A stretch of 64,000 bases of DNA from Pusillimonas sp. T7-7 (GCF_000209655.1 NC_015458.1:2294001-2358000); one strand, 5' to 3'. Positions 21,033 through 30,243 are shown, numbered from the stretch's first letter. Numbers and translations are program-made. Notes: generated by a model from the sequence alone, not told the origin.

Positions 21033-22817
21033 CTAGTGGTTGTTGCGGGCCTCGCCGCGCGTTTCCAGAATATTCAGGTAGAGCGTCGCGGGCTCCAGAC
21101 AGGCGCCGGTACCATGCTGGCCGATCATGCCCCGGTAAATCTCTTCCCAAGGCGTCTGGTTGATCAACTCGGGCGGCTGCCATGCGGCGCGCCGCTGTTC
21201 GAGTTCCGCTTCGGGAATCAGTACATCGACCCGGTTCGCATTCAGGTCGATGCGAACCTTGTCTCCCGTTTTCAGCAACGCCAGGCCGCCGCCGATGGCG
21301 GCCTCCGGCGACACGTTGAGGATCGACGGGCTGGCCGACGTACCGCTTTGCCGGCCATCCCCCATGGTGGGCAATGTATCGATGCCCCGTGCGATCAAGG
21401 CAGCCGGCGGCTGCATGTTGACCACCTCCGAGCCTCCTGGATACCCTACAGGGCCTACGTTGCGAATGATCAGCAGGGTGTGTTCATCGATCCCGAGATC
21501 GGGATCTTCGATCCTGGCGTGATAGTCCTCCGGCCCCTCGAAAACAACGGCATTCAATTCCGCCACATTCGGATGCCCGGGATCGGACAGGAACCGCTCG
21601 CGGAACGTGTCATCGATGACGCACGTCTTGATGATGGCGCTGTCGAACAGGTTGCCTCCAAGCACCACATAGCCTGCATTGTGCTTGAGCGGATTTCCAT
21701 AGGTCCGGATGACTTCCCGGTCGGGTTCGCCCGCCTGGCCCAGGTTCTCGGCCAGCGTCTTCCCCGTAACCGTCATGACATTCGCATCCAGCTTGCCGGC
21801 CAGCATCAATTCCCGCAGCACGCCCGGCACGCCGCCAGCACGGTGGAACGCCTCGCCCAGATACCGTCCCGCCGGCTGGCAGTCCACCAGCAAAGGAATG
21901 TCCGGCCCCAGCCGCTGCCAATCATCCAGCGTATGCTCGATGCCCATGTGGCGGGCAATGGCGATCATGTGGATCGGGCAGTTCGATGAAGCGCCCAGCG
22001 CCGCCGCCGCAACGACGGCGTTTTCAAAGGCGGCCTTGGTCATGATGTCCGACGGCCGAAGGTTTTCGTGCACCATGCCGACAATGCGGCGACCCGTTTC
22101 ATACGCCATCCAGCCGCGCTCCCGGTAAGGCGCGGGAATGGCTGCGCATCCCGGCAGCGACATGCCTACGACCTCGGCCAGCGAGTTCATGGACAACGCC
22201 GTACCCATGGTGTTGCAGTGTCCGATTGATGGCGCCGAGGCGGCCGCCGCATCCATGAAATCGTCATAATCGATTTCCCCGACCGCCAGGCGACGACGCG
22301 CCTCCCAGATCAGGGTGCCCGAGCCCGCCAGTTTGCCGTCCCACCAGCCGTCCAGCATCGGACCGCCCGACAACACGATTGCGGGAATATTGACCGTTGC
22401 CGCACCCATCAAGCACGCAGGCGTCGTTTTGTCACACCCGGTCGTCAGGACGACGCCGTCGATCGGATAGCCATGCAGCACTTCCACCAGGCCGAGATAG
22501 GCCAGATTCCGATCGATGGCGGCTGTCGGACGTTTGCCTGTTTCCTGGATCGGGTGCATAGGAAATTCCAGGGGAATGCCGCCGGCATCTCGAATGCCTT
22601 CCCTGACCCGTTTGGCCAGTTCAATATGGTGGCGATTGCAAGGACACAGATCAGAGCCGGTCTGTGCGATGCCGATAATAGGCTTCCCGGACTGCAGTTC
22701 GGCACGAGTGATCCCGTAGTTCATGTACCGCTCGACATACATGGCCGTCATTCCGGGGTCAGCCGGATTGTCGAACCAGCGGCGGCTGCGCAAGGTGGAT
22801 TTTTCAGAATCAGACAT
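21033..22817 (-). CDS. IlvD/Edd-family sugar-acid (pentonate) dehydratase
   Basis: Fe-S cluster dehydratase of the dihydroxy-acid/6-phosphogluconate dehydratase family, 594 residues. The start RSRRWFDNPADPGMTAMYVE is typical of the xylonate/arabonate dehydratase branch rather than IlvD itself. Cluster cysteines are expected in SDLCPCNRHH, TTGCDKTTPACLM and GHCNTMGTA. It would convert an aldonate to the 2-keto-3-deoxy acid. The neighbouring FAH-family protein and TRAP transporter support a pentonate catabolic role; the exact sugar acid is not determined. Confidence 0.88.
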   Translation of the reverse strand: MSDSEKSTLRSRRWFDNPADPGMTAMYVERYMNYGITRAELQSGKPIIGIAQTGSDLCPCNRHHIELAKRVREGIRDAGGIPLEFPMHPIQETGKRPTAAIDRNLAYLGLVEVLHGYPIDGVVLTTGCDKTTPACLMGAATVNIPAIVLSGGPMLDGWWDGKLAGSGTLIWEARRRLAVGEIDYDDFMDAAAASAPSIGHCNTMGTALSMNSLAEVVGMSLPGCAAIPAPYRERGWMAYETGRRIVGMVHENLRPSDIMTKAAFENAVVAAAALGASSNCPIHMIAIARHMGIEHTLDDWQRLGPDIPLLVDCQPAGRYLGEAFHRAGGVPGVLRELMLAGKLDANVMTVTGKTLAENLGQAGEPDREVIRTYGNPLKHNAGYVVLGGNLFDSAIIKTCVIDDTFRERFLSDPGHPNVAELNAVVFEGPEDYHARIEDPDLGIDEHTLLIIRNVGPVGYPGGSEVVNMQPPAALIARGIDTLPTMGDGRQSGTSASPSILNVSPEAAIGGGLALLKTGDKVRIDLNANRVDVLIPEAELEQRRAAWQPPELINQTPWEEIYRGMIGQHGTGACLEPATLYLNILETRGEARNNH

Positions 22818-22967
22818 AAAACGCCTTCAAGTACTCTCGACGGCAAAGAGGGAAATCGATCGCCTGGCGCCGTCACCAGAGATCGAGCCGCCCGCGCCGT
22901 GCGGGCGACCTGCAGGCATGGCATGGCGCAGCACGACTCAACCGTTGCGCCATGCCGCCGTAAACGC

Positions 22968-24002
22968 TTATTGTGCAGCCTGCGCAGCCTTCATGATGCC
23001 GTCCACCGTATCGGGCCCTATTTCCATGCGCAGTTTGGCCACAATGGGCTCCAGCGTCGTCCGGATCTTCTCTTTTTCCTCGAGGGAGAAGCGGGACACC
23101 TCTACACCACGGTCCTTGATGAATTGCAGTGCTTCGCTGTCCGCCTCCCGGCTGATCTTGCGCTGATAAGCCTGGGCGGTTTTGGCGGCCTGAGAAATAA
23201 CATCACGCTCATCGGCTGTCAGCTTGTCCCACCAACGCTTCGACGCAAGCAGAACGAAGGGCGTATAGACGTGGTTGGAAATCGTCAGGTAAGGCTGGAC
23301 TTCGTAGAACTTGCTGGTCTTGATCGTGCTCAAGGGATTTTCCTGGCCATCGACGGTCTTGGTTTCCAGCGCTGTAAACAATTCGGTGAAAGGCATGGGA
23401 ATGGCATTGGCCCCCAGCCCATTGAACACCGCCAACGCCACTTCATTTTGCATGACACGCAGCTTGATGCCCTTGATGTCTTCCATCTTGGAAATCGCAT
23501 GGCGCGAGTTCGTGATGTTGCGGAAGCCGTTTTCCCAGTACAGCAGTCCGATCAACCCCTTCTCGGGCAGCGTGCCCAGCAGTTTCTGGCCTTCTGGTCC
23601 GTCCAGCACCGCATCGGCGACCTTCTCATTGTCGAACAGGAAGGGCAGATCGAAAACGCCATAACCTTTGACCATGCCGGCCAACGGCGCCGTGGAGACG
23701 AAGGTGAGCTCCTGCGACCCGCCAATCAGCGCATTCTGCATCTGTTCGTCGGAGCCCAGAGAGCCATTGCCATAGGTCTTGACCTTCATCTTGCCGTCGC
23801 TGAGCTTGCGGACCTCCTCGGCGAAGAAGCGCACGGCGTGGCCGGACGGACTCGAGTCCGCCAGGCCATAGCCGAAGCGAATGATCCGCGAATTGATATC
23901 CTTGGCCATGGCATCGTGGCTGACCAGACCCATGGTCATGGCTGCCGCCAACCCCAGCACCGCCGTCTTGAGACTCAGCCTTTTATTCAAATCAACAGAC
24001 AT
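22968..24002 (-). CDS. TRAP transporter substrate-binding protein (DctP family)
   Basis: Periplasmic solute-binding subunit, 344 residues, with a signal peptide ending near SHDAMA. Typical DctP segments: FAEEVRKLSDGKMKVKTYGN, ELTFVSTAPLAG, NGLGANAIPMPFTELFTALE (the conserved arginine-containing carboxylate site is in KGIKLRVMQNE). Part of a complete TRAP system with the dctM and dctQ genes just upstream. Likely ligand is the sugar acid processed by this operon (inference). Confidence 0.93.
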   Translation of the reverse strand: MSVDLNKRLSLKTAVLGLAAAMTMGLVSHDAMAKDINSRIIRFGYGLADSSPSGHAVRFFAEEVRKLSDGKMKVKTYGNGSLGSDEQMQNALIGGSQELTFVSTAPLAGMVKGYGVFDLPFLFDNEKVADAVLDGPEGQKLLGTLPEKGLIGLLYWENGFRNITNSRHAISKMEDIKGIKLRVMQNEVALAVFNGLGANAIPMPFTELFTALETKTVDGQENPLSTIKTSKFYEVQPYLTISNHVYTPFVLLASKRWWDKLTADERDVISQAAKTAQAYQRKISREADSEALQFIKDRGVEVSRFSLEEKEKIRTTLEPIVAKLRMEIGPDTVDGIMKAAQAAQ

Positions 24003-24071
24003 TTACCATCCTCCAGAAAATCACCGGTTTGCCGGCAGCGGCCCACGGCCGCGGTCATTGCGTTCCGGCCT

Positions 24072-25352
24072 TTAATAAAACCAGTCCAGGGGGACCAGTA
24101 CGATTTGCGGAAAAATCACCATCAGAATGACCAGCAGGGTGTAGGCGATGACATAAGGCATCACCCCTTTGATCACGTCTTCCATCCGCACGCGCGCCAC
24201 GCTGCACACGACGTTCAACACCGTGCCGACCGGAGGGGTCAACAGGCCGGCACAACCGACAATGACGAAGATGACCCCGAAATAGGTCGGATCGATGCCC
24301 GCCTTCTCGATGACCGGCATCATCACCGGCGCCAGAATGAGGATGGTGGGCGTCAGATCCATGGCCATCCCGATGAGGGTCAGCAGAATGACAATGCAGA
24401 ACATCAGCAGGGTGGGCGAATCCGTGAGCGGACCCAGCAGGTCGATCAGTTGCTCGGGCAGATCGGCCAGCGTGATCATGTAGGACGCCACGAGCGCCGC
24501 CGCCACCAGGTACATCACGACGCTGGTCGTCTTGGCCGTATTGACCAGCACTTGGAACAGTGACTTGAGGCCGATCTCGCGATACACGAACACGCTGATC
24601 AGCAAGGCATAGGTCGCCGCGACGGCCCCTGCTTCGGTCGGCGTGAAAATACCGCCGCGCAGCCCCCCGATGATGATGACCGGCAGGAACAAGGCCCAGA
24701 GGGAATCCCTGAATGCCTTCAGCCGGACGGCGCCGCTTTCCTTGGGCGCCATCTTGATGCCCGTCGAGCGGCGCGCCGAATACGCCCAGACCGCCGTCAG
24801 CGTCAGCCCCATCAGCAGACCGGGAACAATACCCGCCATGAACAGCTTGGTGACCGAGATATTGGCCGCCACGCCAAAGATGATGAAGGAGATCGAGGGC
24901 GGAATGATGGGTGCGATGATACCGCCGGCGGCGATCAGGCCGGTGGACTGGCCCATGTCGTAGCCTTGTTGGCGCAGCATGGGGACAAGCAGCGCGGCCA
25001 ACGCGGCCGCATCGGCGACCGCCGACCCGGAAAGGGCCGCCAGCAGAATGCTGGCCATGATGGCCACATAGCCCACCCCGCCCTTGATATGACCGACCAA
25101 GGTGGTCGCCATGAAAACCATGCGCCTGGACATACCGCCCGCATTCATGACTTCACCGGCGAGGATGAACAACGGGACTGCCATGAGTGAGAAATTGTCG
25201 GCCCCCGTGAGCATGTTCTGCACGATGATCTGCGGGTCAAAAAAGGACAGGTGGAGCATCAGTCCGATGGCGCCCAGGATCAGTGCAAAGGCGATCGGCA
25301 TGCCGAAGGCCATGAAACCAAGCAGCGTACCGACGAAAATGAGGACATCCAT
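24072..25352 (-). CDS. TRAP transporter large membrane subunit (DctM family)
   Basis: Inner-membrane permease of the TRAP system, 426 residues from the ATG at 25352; a longer open frame upstream overlaps dctQ and is not protein-like. GGAGGAG lies 8 bases before this ATG. About 12 hydrophobic segments, with DctM signatures such as VPLFILAGEVMNAGG and PIIPPSISFIIFG. Two bases separate it from the dctQ stop. Confidence 0.93.
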   Translation of the reverse strand: MDVLIFVGTLLGFMAFGMPIAFALILGAIGLMLHLSFFDPQIIVQNMLTGADNFSLMAVPLFILAGEVMNAGGMSRRMVFMATTLVGHIKGGVGYVAIMASILLAALSGSAVADAAALAALLVPMLRQQGYDMGQSTGLIAAGGIIAPIIPPSISFIIFGVAANISVTKLFMAGIVPGLLMGLTLTAVWAYSARRSTGIKMAPKESGAVRLKAFRDSLWALFLPVIIIGGLRGGIFTPTEAGAVAATYALLISVFVYREIGLKSLFQVLVNTAKTTSVVMYLVAAALVASYMITLADLPEQLIDLLGPLTDSPTLLMFCIVILLTLIGMAMDLTPTILILAPVMMPVIEKAGIDPTYFGVIFVIVGCAGLLTPPVGTVLNVVCSVARVRMEDVIKGVMPYVIAYTLLVILMVIFPQIVLVPLDWFY

Positions 25353-25354
25353 GA

Positions 25355-25918
25355 TCAGATCTCCTCCACGCTGTCCACCGATGTGCGGAACACCCCTGTG
25401 TTTTCCGGCGTCGCCGGCGTACGCAAGGCCACGAAAATATCCAGGACCGCCATGAGGGCCATCGCCACTGCCGAAAACAGGACGGCGCCGCTGAAGACGG
25501 CGATCGGCATACCGGCCACGGGGGTGACCGTGCGCATGCTGATGACGGTCTGCTCCCATCCCCCCGTGATGATCAGCCACAGCACCCAGAGGATGAGCAA
25601 CTGCCGGGCCACATGGGTACACTTCTGCATTCTTGGGGAGAAGCGCGCGACCCCCATGTTGATGGCCAGGTGCTCCCGTGTCCTGAAGGCGAGCACGGCC
25701 CCTCCGAACGTCAGCCAGACGAAAGCCAGGCGCGCGATCTCACTGGAGATATTGATCCCTGAATTGAATGCATAGCGCAGCACCACATTGCCGAACACAA
25801 GCACCAGCATGACGAAAACACACAGGGCCAGGGCGGCGGTCAGCACCGCGAACATCAAATCGGAAAGCGCCCGGATCTTCGGTGCCCCCGCATGTCTGTC
25901 TTTGTCCTCCAATGACAT
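25355..25918 (-). CDS. TRAP transporter small membrane subunit (DctQ family)
   Basis: Four-helix small subunit, about 187 residues from the ATG at 25918. The frame is open to 25990 but upstream residues look non-coding. AAGGAG directly abuts this ATG, which is too close; a TTG two codons downstream would have ideal spacing, so the true start may be TTG at about 25912. Typical DctQ segment SEIARLAFVWLTFGGAVLAFRTREHL. Confidence 0.88.
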   Translation of the reverse strand: MSLEDKDRHAGAPKIRALSDLMFAVLTAALALCVFVMLVLVFGNVVLRYAFNSGINISSEIARLAFVWLTFGGAVLAFRTREHLAINMGVARFSPRMQKCTHVARQLLILWVLWLIITGGWEQTVISMRTVTPVAGMPIAVFSGAVLFSAVAMALMAVLDIFVALRTPATPENTGVFRTSVDSVEEI

Positions 25919-25995
25919 CTCCTTATCTCTCTTTATATTCGTCGCCCGTGTTGCCGAGCTTTTTTTTGAAAATCGGGCGCCCGGGTCCAACTGGA

Positions 25996-27168
25996 CTACT
26001 CGGGCAGCAACCTCCGCAAGCCCAGATTCCTGTAGAGCGCCCGCACTCCGAACGTCCAGCGAGGAATCTCCGTGGACAGCTGGACCTCATTGACCAAAGC
26101 GCCCAGCAACGGCGATGAAATGGTCACAATGTCGCCCAGATGATGGGTGAATCCGGCGCCCGAGGCTTCCCGGTCCTGAACCGGCGAGAACATCGTGCCG
26201 AGAAACAGCATGAAGCCGTCCGGATATTGATGGTGGTCGCCGTAGGTCTGGTTGACGAGATCCAGAGGATCCCGGCTGATCAGATCCATACGGCTGACAG
26301 CCTCCAGCCTGAAGCCATCCAACCCCTCGATCAATAACGAAACTTCGGCCTGGCGGACGGAGTCCAGGGTGTAGCGTTCATCGAACAAGCGGATGAACGG
26401 ACCGATGGCGCAGGATCCATTGTTGTCCTTGGCCCGTCCCAGCAGCAAGGCGCTGCGGCCTTCGATGTCGCGCAGATTGACGTCATTGCCCAGAGTGGCG
26501 CCCCGCGCTCTTCCCCGGCTGTCCATGGCAAGCACGATTTCAGGTTCCGGATTGTTCCACTGGGAATCCGGGTGCAGGCCGATCTGGTCTCCCAGGCCGA
26601 CCGATGCCATCGGTGGCGCCTTGGAGAAAATCTCCGCATCCGGACCAATGGCGACTTCCAGGTACTGCGACCACTCGCCGCGCCGGACCAGCTCGCTCTT
26701 CAACTGCCGGGCGCTGTCGGATCCGGGGCGCACCGACGACAACTCGGCGCCGATCGATTGCTGCAAGGAATCACGGATGATCTGGGCCTGCCGGGCATCG
26801 CCGCCGGCTCTTTCCTCGATGAGCCGCTCGAGCAGACTGATGATGAAAGTCACGCCCGACGCCTTGACGACCTGTACGTCGCAGGGCGCGCACAACACGG
26901 GGGTCGTGCTTTCCGGCGCCCGGTCGAGGCTATTACGCACCACTTCAGCGACCAGGCCGATGGGAGTGCCCGCCACGCTGCGCACAAATCCGACGCAGTC
27001 ATCCTGGTCGAGAAGGTCCGCCATGGTGGGTGCATAGGCCGAGATATCGAAGACTGTGCCCTCCCTGATGACGACAGTGCTGGGACCGCCATGCGGCCCC
27101 GGCAACCATACTCTTCCCACGAGCGTGGCTTGATCGACATCAACAGGCAGGTGGCTGAGGGCGTTCAT
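25996..27168 (-). CDS. FAH-family 2-keto-3-deoxy-pentonate dehydratase-like protein
   Basis: 390 residues with a C-terminal fumarylacetoacetate-hydrolase fold. Metal-ligand acids are expected in PEPEIVLAMDSRGR and GNDVNLRDIEGRSALLLGRAKD. Length and the N-terminal extension resemble the 2-keto-3-deoxy-xylonate/arabonate dehydratase branch (XylX-like), which forms alpha-ketoglutarate semialdehyde in the Weimberg-type route. First gene of the sugar-acid operon. Assignment of the substrate is inference; a semialdehyde dehydrogenase is not in the window. Confidence 0.8.
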   Translation of the reverse strand: MNALSHLPVDVDQATLVGRVWLPGPHGGPSTVVIREGTVFDISAYAPTMADLLDQDDCVGFVRSVAGTPIGLVAEVVRNSLDRAPESTTPVLCAPCDVQVVKASGVTFIISLLERLIEERAGGDARQAQIIRDSLQQSIGAELSSVRPGSDSARQLKSELVRRGEWSQYLEVAIGPDAEIFSKAPPMASVGLGDQIGLHPDSQWNNPEPEIVLAMDSRGRARGATLGNDVNLRDIEGRSALLLGRAKDNNGSCAIGPFIRLFDERYTLDSVRQAEVSLLIEGLDGFRLEAVSRMDLISRDPLDLVNQTYGDHHQYPDGFMLFLGTMFSPVQDREASGAGFTHHLGDIVTISSPLLGALVNEVQLSTEIPRWTFGVRALYRNLGLRRLLPE

Positions 27169-27252
27169 CTATTGGATTCCTGATATTTGGGGCACTGCAA
27201 TCCGAAGAGGCGTTCGGAGAAACTGGAGGCAGTCTAGTATTCACTTTTCGTC

Positions 27253-27292
27253 AAAACAACATATTGTTTTTATTTCCAATATATTGGAAATA
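27253..27292 (-). promoter_or_regulatory. Two adjacent palindromes, likely IclR operators of the sugar-acid operon
   Basis: Two abutting inverted repeats lie 85-125 bases upstream of the operon's first ATG. One (27271-27292) is a perfect 22-base palindrome with halves TATTTCCAATA / TATTGGAAATA. The other (27253-27270) is AAAACAA, a 4-base centre, TTGTTTT. Position and symmetry fit the operator of the IclR regulator encoded at the operon end. No other palindrome of this size is seen nearby. Confidence 0.65.
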
Positions 27293-27362
27293 CCAGATAT
27301 GGACGGGGCCTGCGGCGACGGCAATGCCACGACGTCCAAATCGATCGCCGGATTATCCTGAA

Positions 27363-27604
27363 TGTATGTTCGACTTCCAGTATGAGGGCGTGGCTAGGTC
27401 TTGAGGGCGACCTCAATCAGCTTGGGGCCGACGACAGACAGAGTTGGGCGGAAATTGCAGGATCTGGCGTTGGAGCCAGCGCCCAATCGCCGCACCGCTA
27501 CCCGCGCCAAGACGGCCAAGTCCTCATCAGCCTCAAACGCTGGGGAACCAATATGAGTATGCAGGACAACACCCTGGAGGTGTGGCTTCACGACGATCAG
27601 GGCC
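27363..27604 (+). pseudogene. Truncated hipBA copy
   Basis: Bases here closely match the 3' part of the intact hipB and the first ~20 codons of hipA (28085-28325), including the shared segments GLEGDL, QLGADD and the start MSMQDNTLEVWL versus MSAQDNTLEVWL. The 5' half of hipB and nearly all of hipA are missing; similarity stops abruptly at about 27604, where the att-like repeat begins. A non-functional relic of a second hipBA locus. Confidence 0.8.
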
Positions 27605-27728
27605 CTGGATGTCAGTGGACATTTCTCGGAAGAAAATTTCCCTTTTGGATCAAAAACTTGATCACTCAGTGTACGTCCATGGCTTTCCCTGGCCGTCCTT
27701 GGAATGAGCGGGTGAAGGGAACAGAATC
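27604..27728 (+). repeat. Left copy of a ~120-base direct repeat ending in a tRNA-Gly 3' fragment
   Basis: About 120 bases that align with 30382-30505 with scattered substitutions and small gaps (very roughly 85 percent by eye). Shared words include CCTGGATGTCAGTGGACAT, ATCACTCAGT, ACGTCCATGGCTTT and GAGCGGGTGAAGGGA. The last word is the 3' end of tRNA-Gly (opposite strand). This is what a decayed attachment site looks like. Confidence 0.75.
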
Positions 27729-27858
27729 TAGCGTCCAACTCTTTGATTAATAAGGTGATAACCCAGCAGAGAAAGCAAGGATGTACCGCATTATGTACCG
27801 TTCTGATGGCTGCTGTCCACTCTCCTCAGGCTTCGGTGAAAAAATCCCAATTTTGCGC

Positions 27859-27894
27859 TATTATGGACAAATTAGATTCATATAGACCATAATA
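27859..27894 (+). promoter_or_regulatory. Inverted repeat upstream of hipB, likely autoregulatory operator
   Basis: TATTATGG (27859-27866) and CCATAATA (27887-27894) form an inverted repeat with a 20-base spacer; the match extends partly to GCTATTATGGAC / GACCATAATAAC. It ends 6 bases before the hipB ATG and so overlaps the promoter. HipB antitoxins repress their own operon by binding such repeats (family knowledge). Confidence 0.65.
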
Positions 27895-27900
27895 ACGAAC

Positions 27901-28266
27901 ATGCCACGTAAACCTCCTATTGTCTTCCCTCAAGAGCAGCGTCTCCTCTCCGCACTGGGAGAGCGGCTGCGCCTTGCCCGCAAGCGACGCAGGTTGAGTA
28001 ATGCAGCCGTCGCGCAACGCGCGGGTATTTCAAGGACTACCCTGTACAAGGTTGAGGCGGGTGATCCTGGGGCTACGCTGGGGTCCTATGTTCGGGTTCT
28101 GGCCGTGCTTGGTCTTGAGGGCGACCTCGATCAGCTTGGGGCCGACGACAGAATTGGTCGGAAACTGCAGGATCTGGCGCTTGAACCAACTCCCAGGCGC
28201 CGCACGGCCGCCCGCACCAAAGCGATCAAACCCTCATCAGCCTCAAACAACGAGGAGTCAACATGA
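27901..28266 (+). CDS. hipB: HipB-like antitoxin, Xre-family HTH
   Basis: 121 residues. Central Cro/CI-type HTH at about residues 18-75 (ERLRLARKRRRLSNAAVAQR AGISRTTLYKVEAGDP). Stop overlaps the hipA start in ATGA, giving a translationally coupled pair. Expected to bind HipA and the inverted repeat just upstream. Intact, unlike the fragment at 27363-27604. Confidence 0.87.
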   Translation: MPRKPPIVFPQEQRLLSALGERLRLARKRRRLSNAAVAQRAGISRTTLYKVEAGDPGATLGSYVRVLAVLGLEGDLDQLGADDRIGRKLQDLALEPTPRRRTAARTKAIKPSSASNNEEST

Positions 28267-29507
28267 GCGCGCAGGACAACACCCTGGAAGTCTGGTTGAA
28301 TGATGATCTCGGGCCTCCATGCCAAGTCGGCACGCTCGCCCATGACCGAGGCCAGATCCGCTTCCATTACGAACGTGATTGGCTACAAGACTCTCGCGCC
28401 TTTGCGCTGGACCCTGACCTCTCTCTCGATGAACACCCTTTTTTCCCCAAGCCTGAGCTAGGCAACTTCGGCATCTTCCTGGATTCGTCACCAGACCGAT
28501 GGGGACAAACACTGATGAAGCGGCGCGAGGCCCTACAGGCAAAGGATGCGCAACGCGCTCCTCGTGCGCTGTACGCCTGGGACTTCCTGATCGGCGTGCA
28601 AGACCTCACTCGCCAGGGCGCCCTGCGCTTTCGCCGACCCGGTACGGAAGCGTTTCTCGGCGACGAAAAAATGGCGGCTCCGCCGGTGACGACGCTACGA
28701 GAGTTGGAAGCCGTGGCCTACCAACTCAGCAACCGGCGTATCGATGATCTAGATGCACTACGAAAATGGCTCGCCGTGCTCGTCGCACCTGGCGCGTCTC
28801 TGGGCGGAGCAAGGCCAAAGGCCAACTTCACCGACACCGACGGTTCACTCTGGATCGGTAAATTCCCAGCCAGAGATGACGATCGAGACGTCGGCGCTTG
28901 GGAGTATGTTGTCCACCAGCTCGCGCAAGAAGCGAGAATAGACGTACCGCCTGCGAAGCTCATCAAGCAAAACAACGACTTCCATACCTTCTGCGTCCAA
29001 CGGTTCGATCGCGCCAACAGTTCGCGACGCTTCTATGCCTCGGCGATGACACTGCTTCGCAAGACTCAAAGTGAAGGTACAAGCTATCTGGAATTGGCGC
29101 AGTTCATTCGCGCTCAGGGTGATGCCGAGCATGCGGATGCAGACTTGGCACAGCTATTTCGGCGCGTGGCGTTCAACGTCGCGGTTGGCAACCGCGACGA
29201 CCACCTTCGCAATCACGGATTTGTGCTTGGCAAGACAGGGTGGAGACTTGCACCCGCGTTTGACGTCAATCCGAATATCGACAAGGCGGAACATGTCTTG
29301 AATATTGATGACGTGGACAATCGGCCTAGCCTGGAGACCGTCCTCAGCACGGCCACTTTTTATGGGCTGGACGATGTGCAAGCTCGGCAAATTGTGGGTG
29401 AGGTAGTCATGGTTGTCGACCATTGGCAGGACGCTGCTCGGCGGATGCGCATTAGTGGTGCGGATATTGCTTTGACCGCAGGGGCGTTCTCGGCGAATAA
29501 AGCATAG
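28263..29507 (+). CDS. hipA: HipA-family toxin kinase
   Basis: Serine/threonine kinase of the HipA family, 414 residues, with N-terminal Couple_hipA region (about 1-110) and C-terminal kinase. The glycine-rich loop is in SLGGARPKANF, the catalytic segment is VAVGNRDDHLRNHGFVL and the metal-binding DFG-like segment is APAFDVNPNID. E. coli HipA phosphorylates glutamyl-tRNA synthetase; the target here is unknown. All kinase motifs look intact. Confidence 0.9.
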   Translation: MSAQDNTLEVWLNDDLGPPCQVGTLAHDRGQIRFHYERDWLQDSRAFALDPDLSLDEHPFFPKPELGNFGIFLDSSPDRWGQTLMKRREALQAKDAQRAPRALYAWDFLIGVQDLTRQGALRFRRPGTEAFLGDEKMAAPPVTTLRELEAVAYQLSNRRIDDLDALRKWLAVLVAPGASLGGARPKANFTDTDGSLWIGKFPARDDDRDVGAWEYVVHQLAQEARIDVPPAKLIKQNNDFHTFCVQRFDRANSSRRFYASAMTLLRKTQSEGTSYLELAQFIRAQGDAEHADADLAQLFRRVAFNVAVGNRDDHLRNHGFVLGKTGWRLAPAFDVNPNIDKAEHVLNIDDVDNRPSLETVLSTATFYGLDDVQARQIVGEVVMVVDHWQDAARRMRISGADIALTAGAFSANKA

Positions 29508-29582
29508 GGGAGAAGGCAGCCGAGCGGAGGGCTACTAACGTCCGAAGCTGTGTGAAAACTCTCTAAATGGAAGATTTTAGGG

Positions 29583-29948
29583 GTGCTCGGACCCTTGCCT
29601 GTGTCAAGAAAATCGATCCTGAAGCGATCTGAAAGTTCGATCTTGAACATTCTCTACTTTCAAGTCGCTGCCGCGCTGCTAATGGGCTGGGACTACTTCA
29701 CGCCTACGTCGTGGCGAGAACACATGAACAGAGTGCTCGCGCAATACTTCGGGCAGGTTCAGAGCCGCGTCGATCATGGCTTAGCAGGTGCATGGGCGTA
29801 CATCAAAGTGAGCGCAACAAGAATTTTCGCGGCACTCGTTTCTTTCGGGCTAGCCTATGCAGTAATCAAAGGTCCGATGTCAGGGCTTGGCTTTTTATCG
29901 CTACTTGTGTCCTTTGTAATGCAATACATAAACTACAAGGCAACATAA
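29583..29948 (+). CDS. Hypothetical small membrane protein
   Basis: Open frame of up to 121 codons from a GTG; TTG at 29643 or ATG at 29682 (88 residues) are other possible starts. The C-terminal part has two hydrophobic segments (RIFAALVSFGLAYAVIKG and LGFLSLLVSFVMQYI). No family recognised. Located inside the relic element between hipA and the integrase fragment, so it may be cargo or a remnant. Confidence 0.4.
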   Translation: MLGPLPVSRKSILKRSESSILNILYFQVAAALLMGWDYFTPTSWREHMNRVLAQYFGQVQSRVDHGLAGAWAYIKVSATRIFAALVSFGLAYAVIKGPMSGLGFLSLLVSFVMQYINYKAT

Positions 29949-30001
29949 CAATTCGTCCAGGCGGACGCGCGAAAAGCCCGTGCCGCTTAAATCATGCGCT
30001 A

Positions 30002-30243
30002 TCAGACTGCCCGATAGCCGCTGTTTGCGACCGTCAGCAATGGGCTTTGTCGCCTTTCCACCAATGCCAGCGTTCTATAGGACAACCACTGCTCATACAC
30101 TGTTATGAACCTGTATTCACCCGCCAGGCGGGCTGCTTGCTGCCTTTTGCCGACACGAACAGCGACAGGCCATCGTAGTCGCCCAGGGTGTACGTTTTCC
30201 CCGTTGCCTTTGCGTTACGAACATGCAAATCAGTGCGCGCCAT
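30002..30243 (-). pseudogene. P4-type tyrosine integrase remnant
   Basis: On the minus strand from an ATG at 30243 the sequence reads MARTDLHVRNAKATGKTYTL then GDYDGLSLFVSAKGS, the DUF4102 N-terminus of P4-like integrases, then hits a stop near 30103. In another frame at about 30098-30002 it reads VYEQWLSYRTLALVERRQS, which resembles the core-binding SAM-like domain of the same family. The catalytic domain is absent. So this is an integrase with an internal deletion or frameshift and a lost C-terminus, sitting next to its presumed target tRNA-Gly. The rest of 29949-30490 shows no gene. Confidence 0.78.

Noticed and set aside
22473..24563. 696-codon open frame on the plus strand
   Set aside because: It lies antisense to the dehydratase, dctP and dctM genes and reads as a His/Gln/Arg-rich shadow.
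30010..30120. Small protein gene in the gap before tRNA-Gly
   Set aside because: The coding signal is on the minus strand and is part of a broken integrase.
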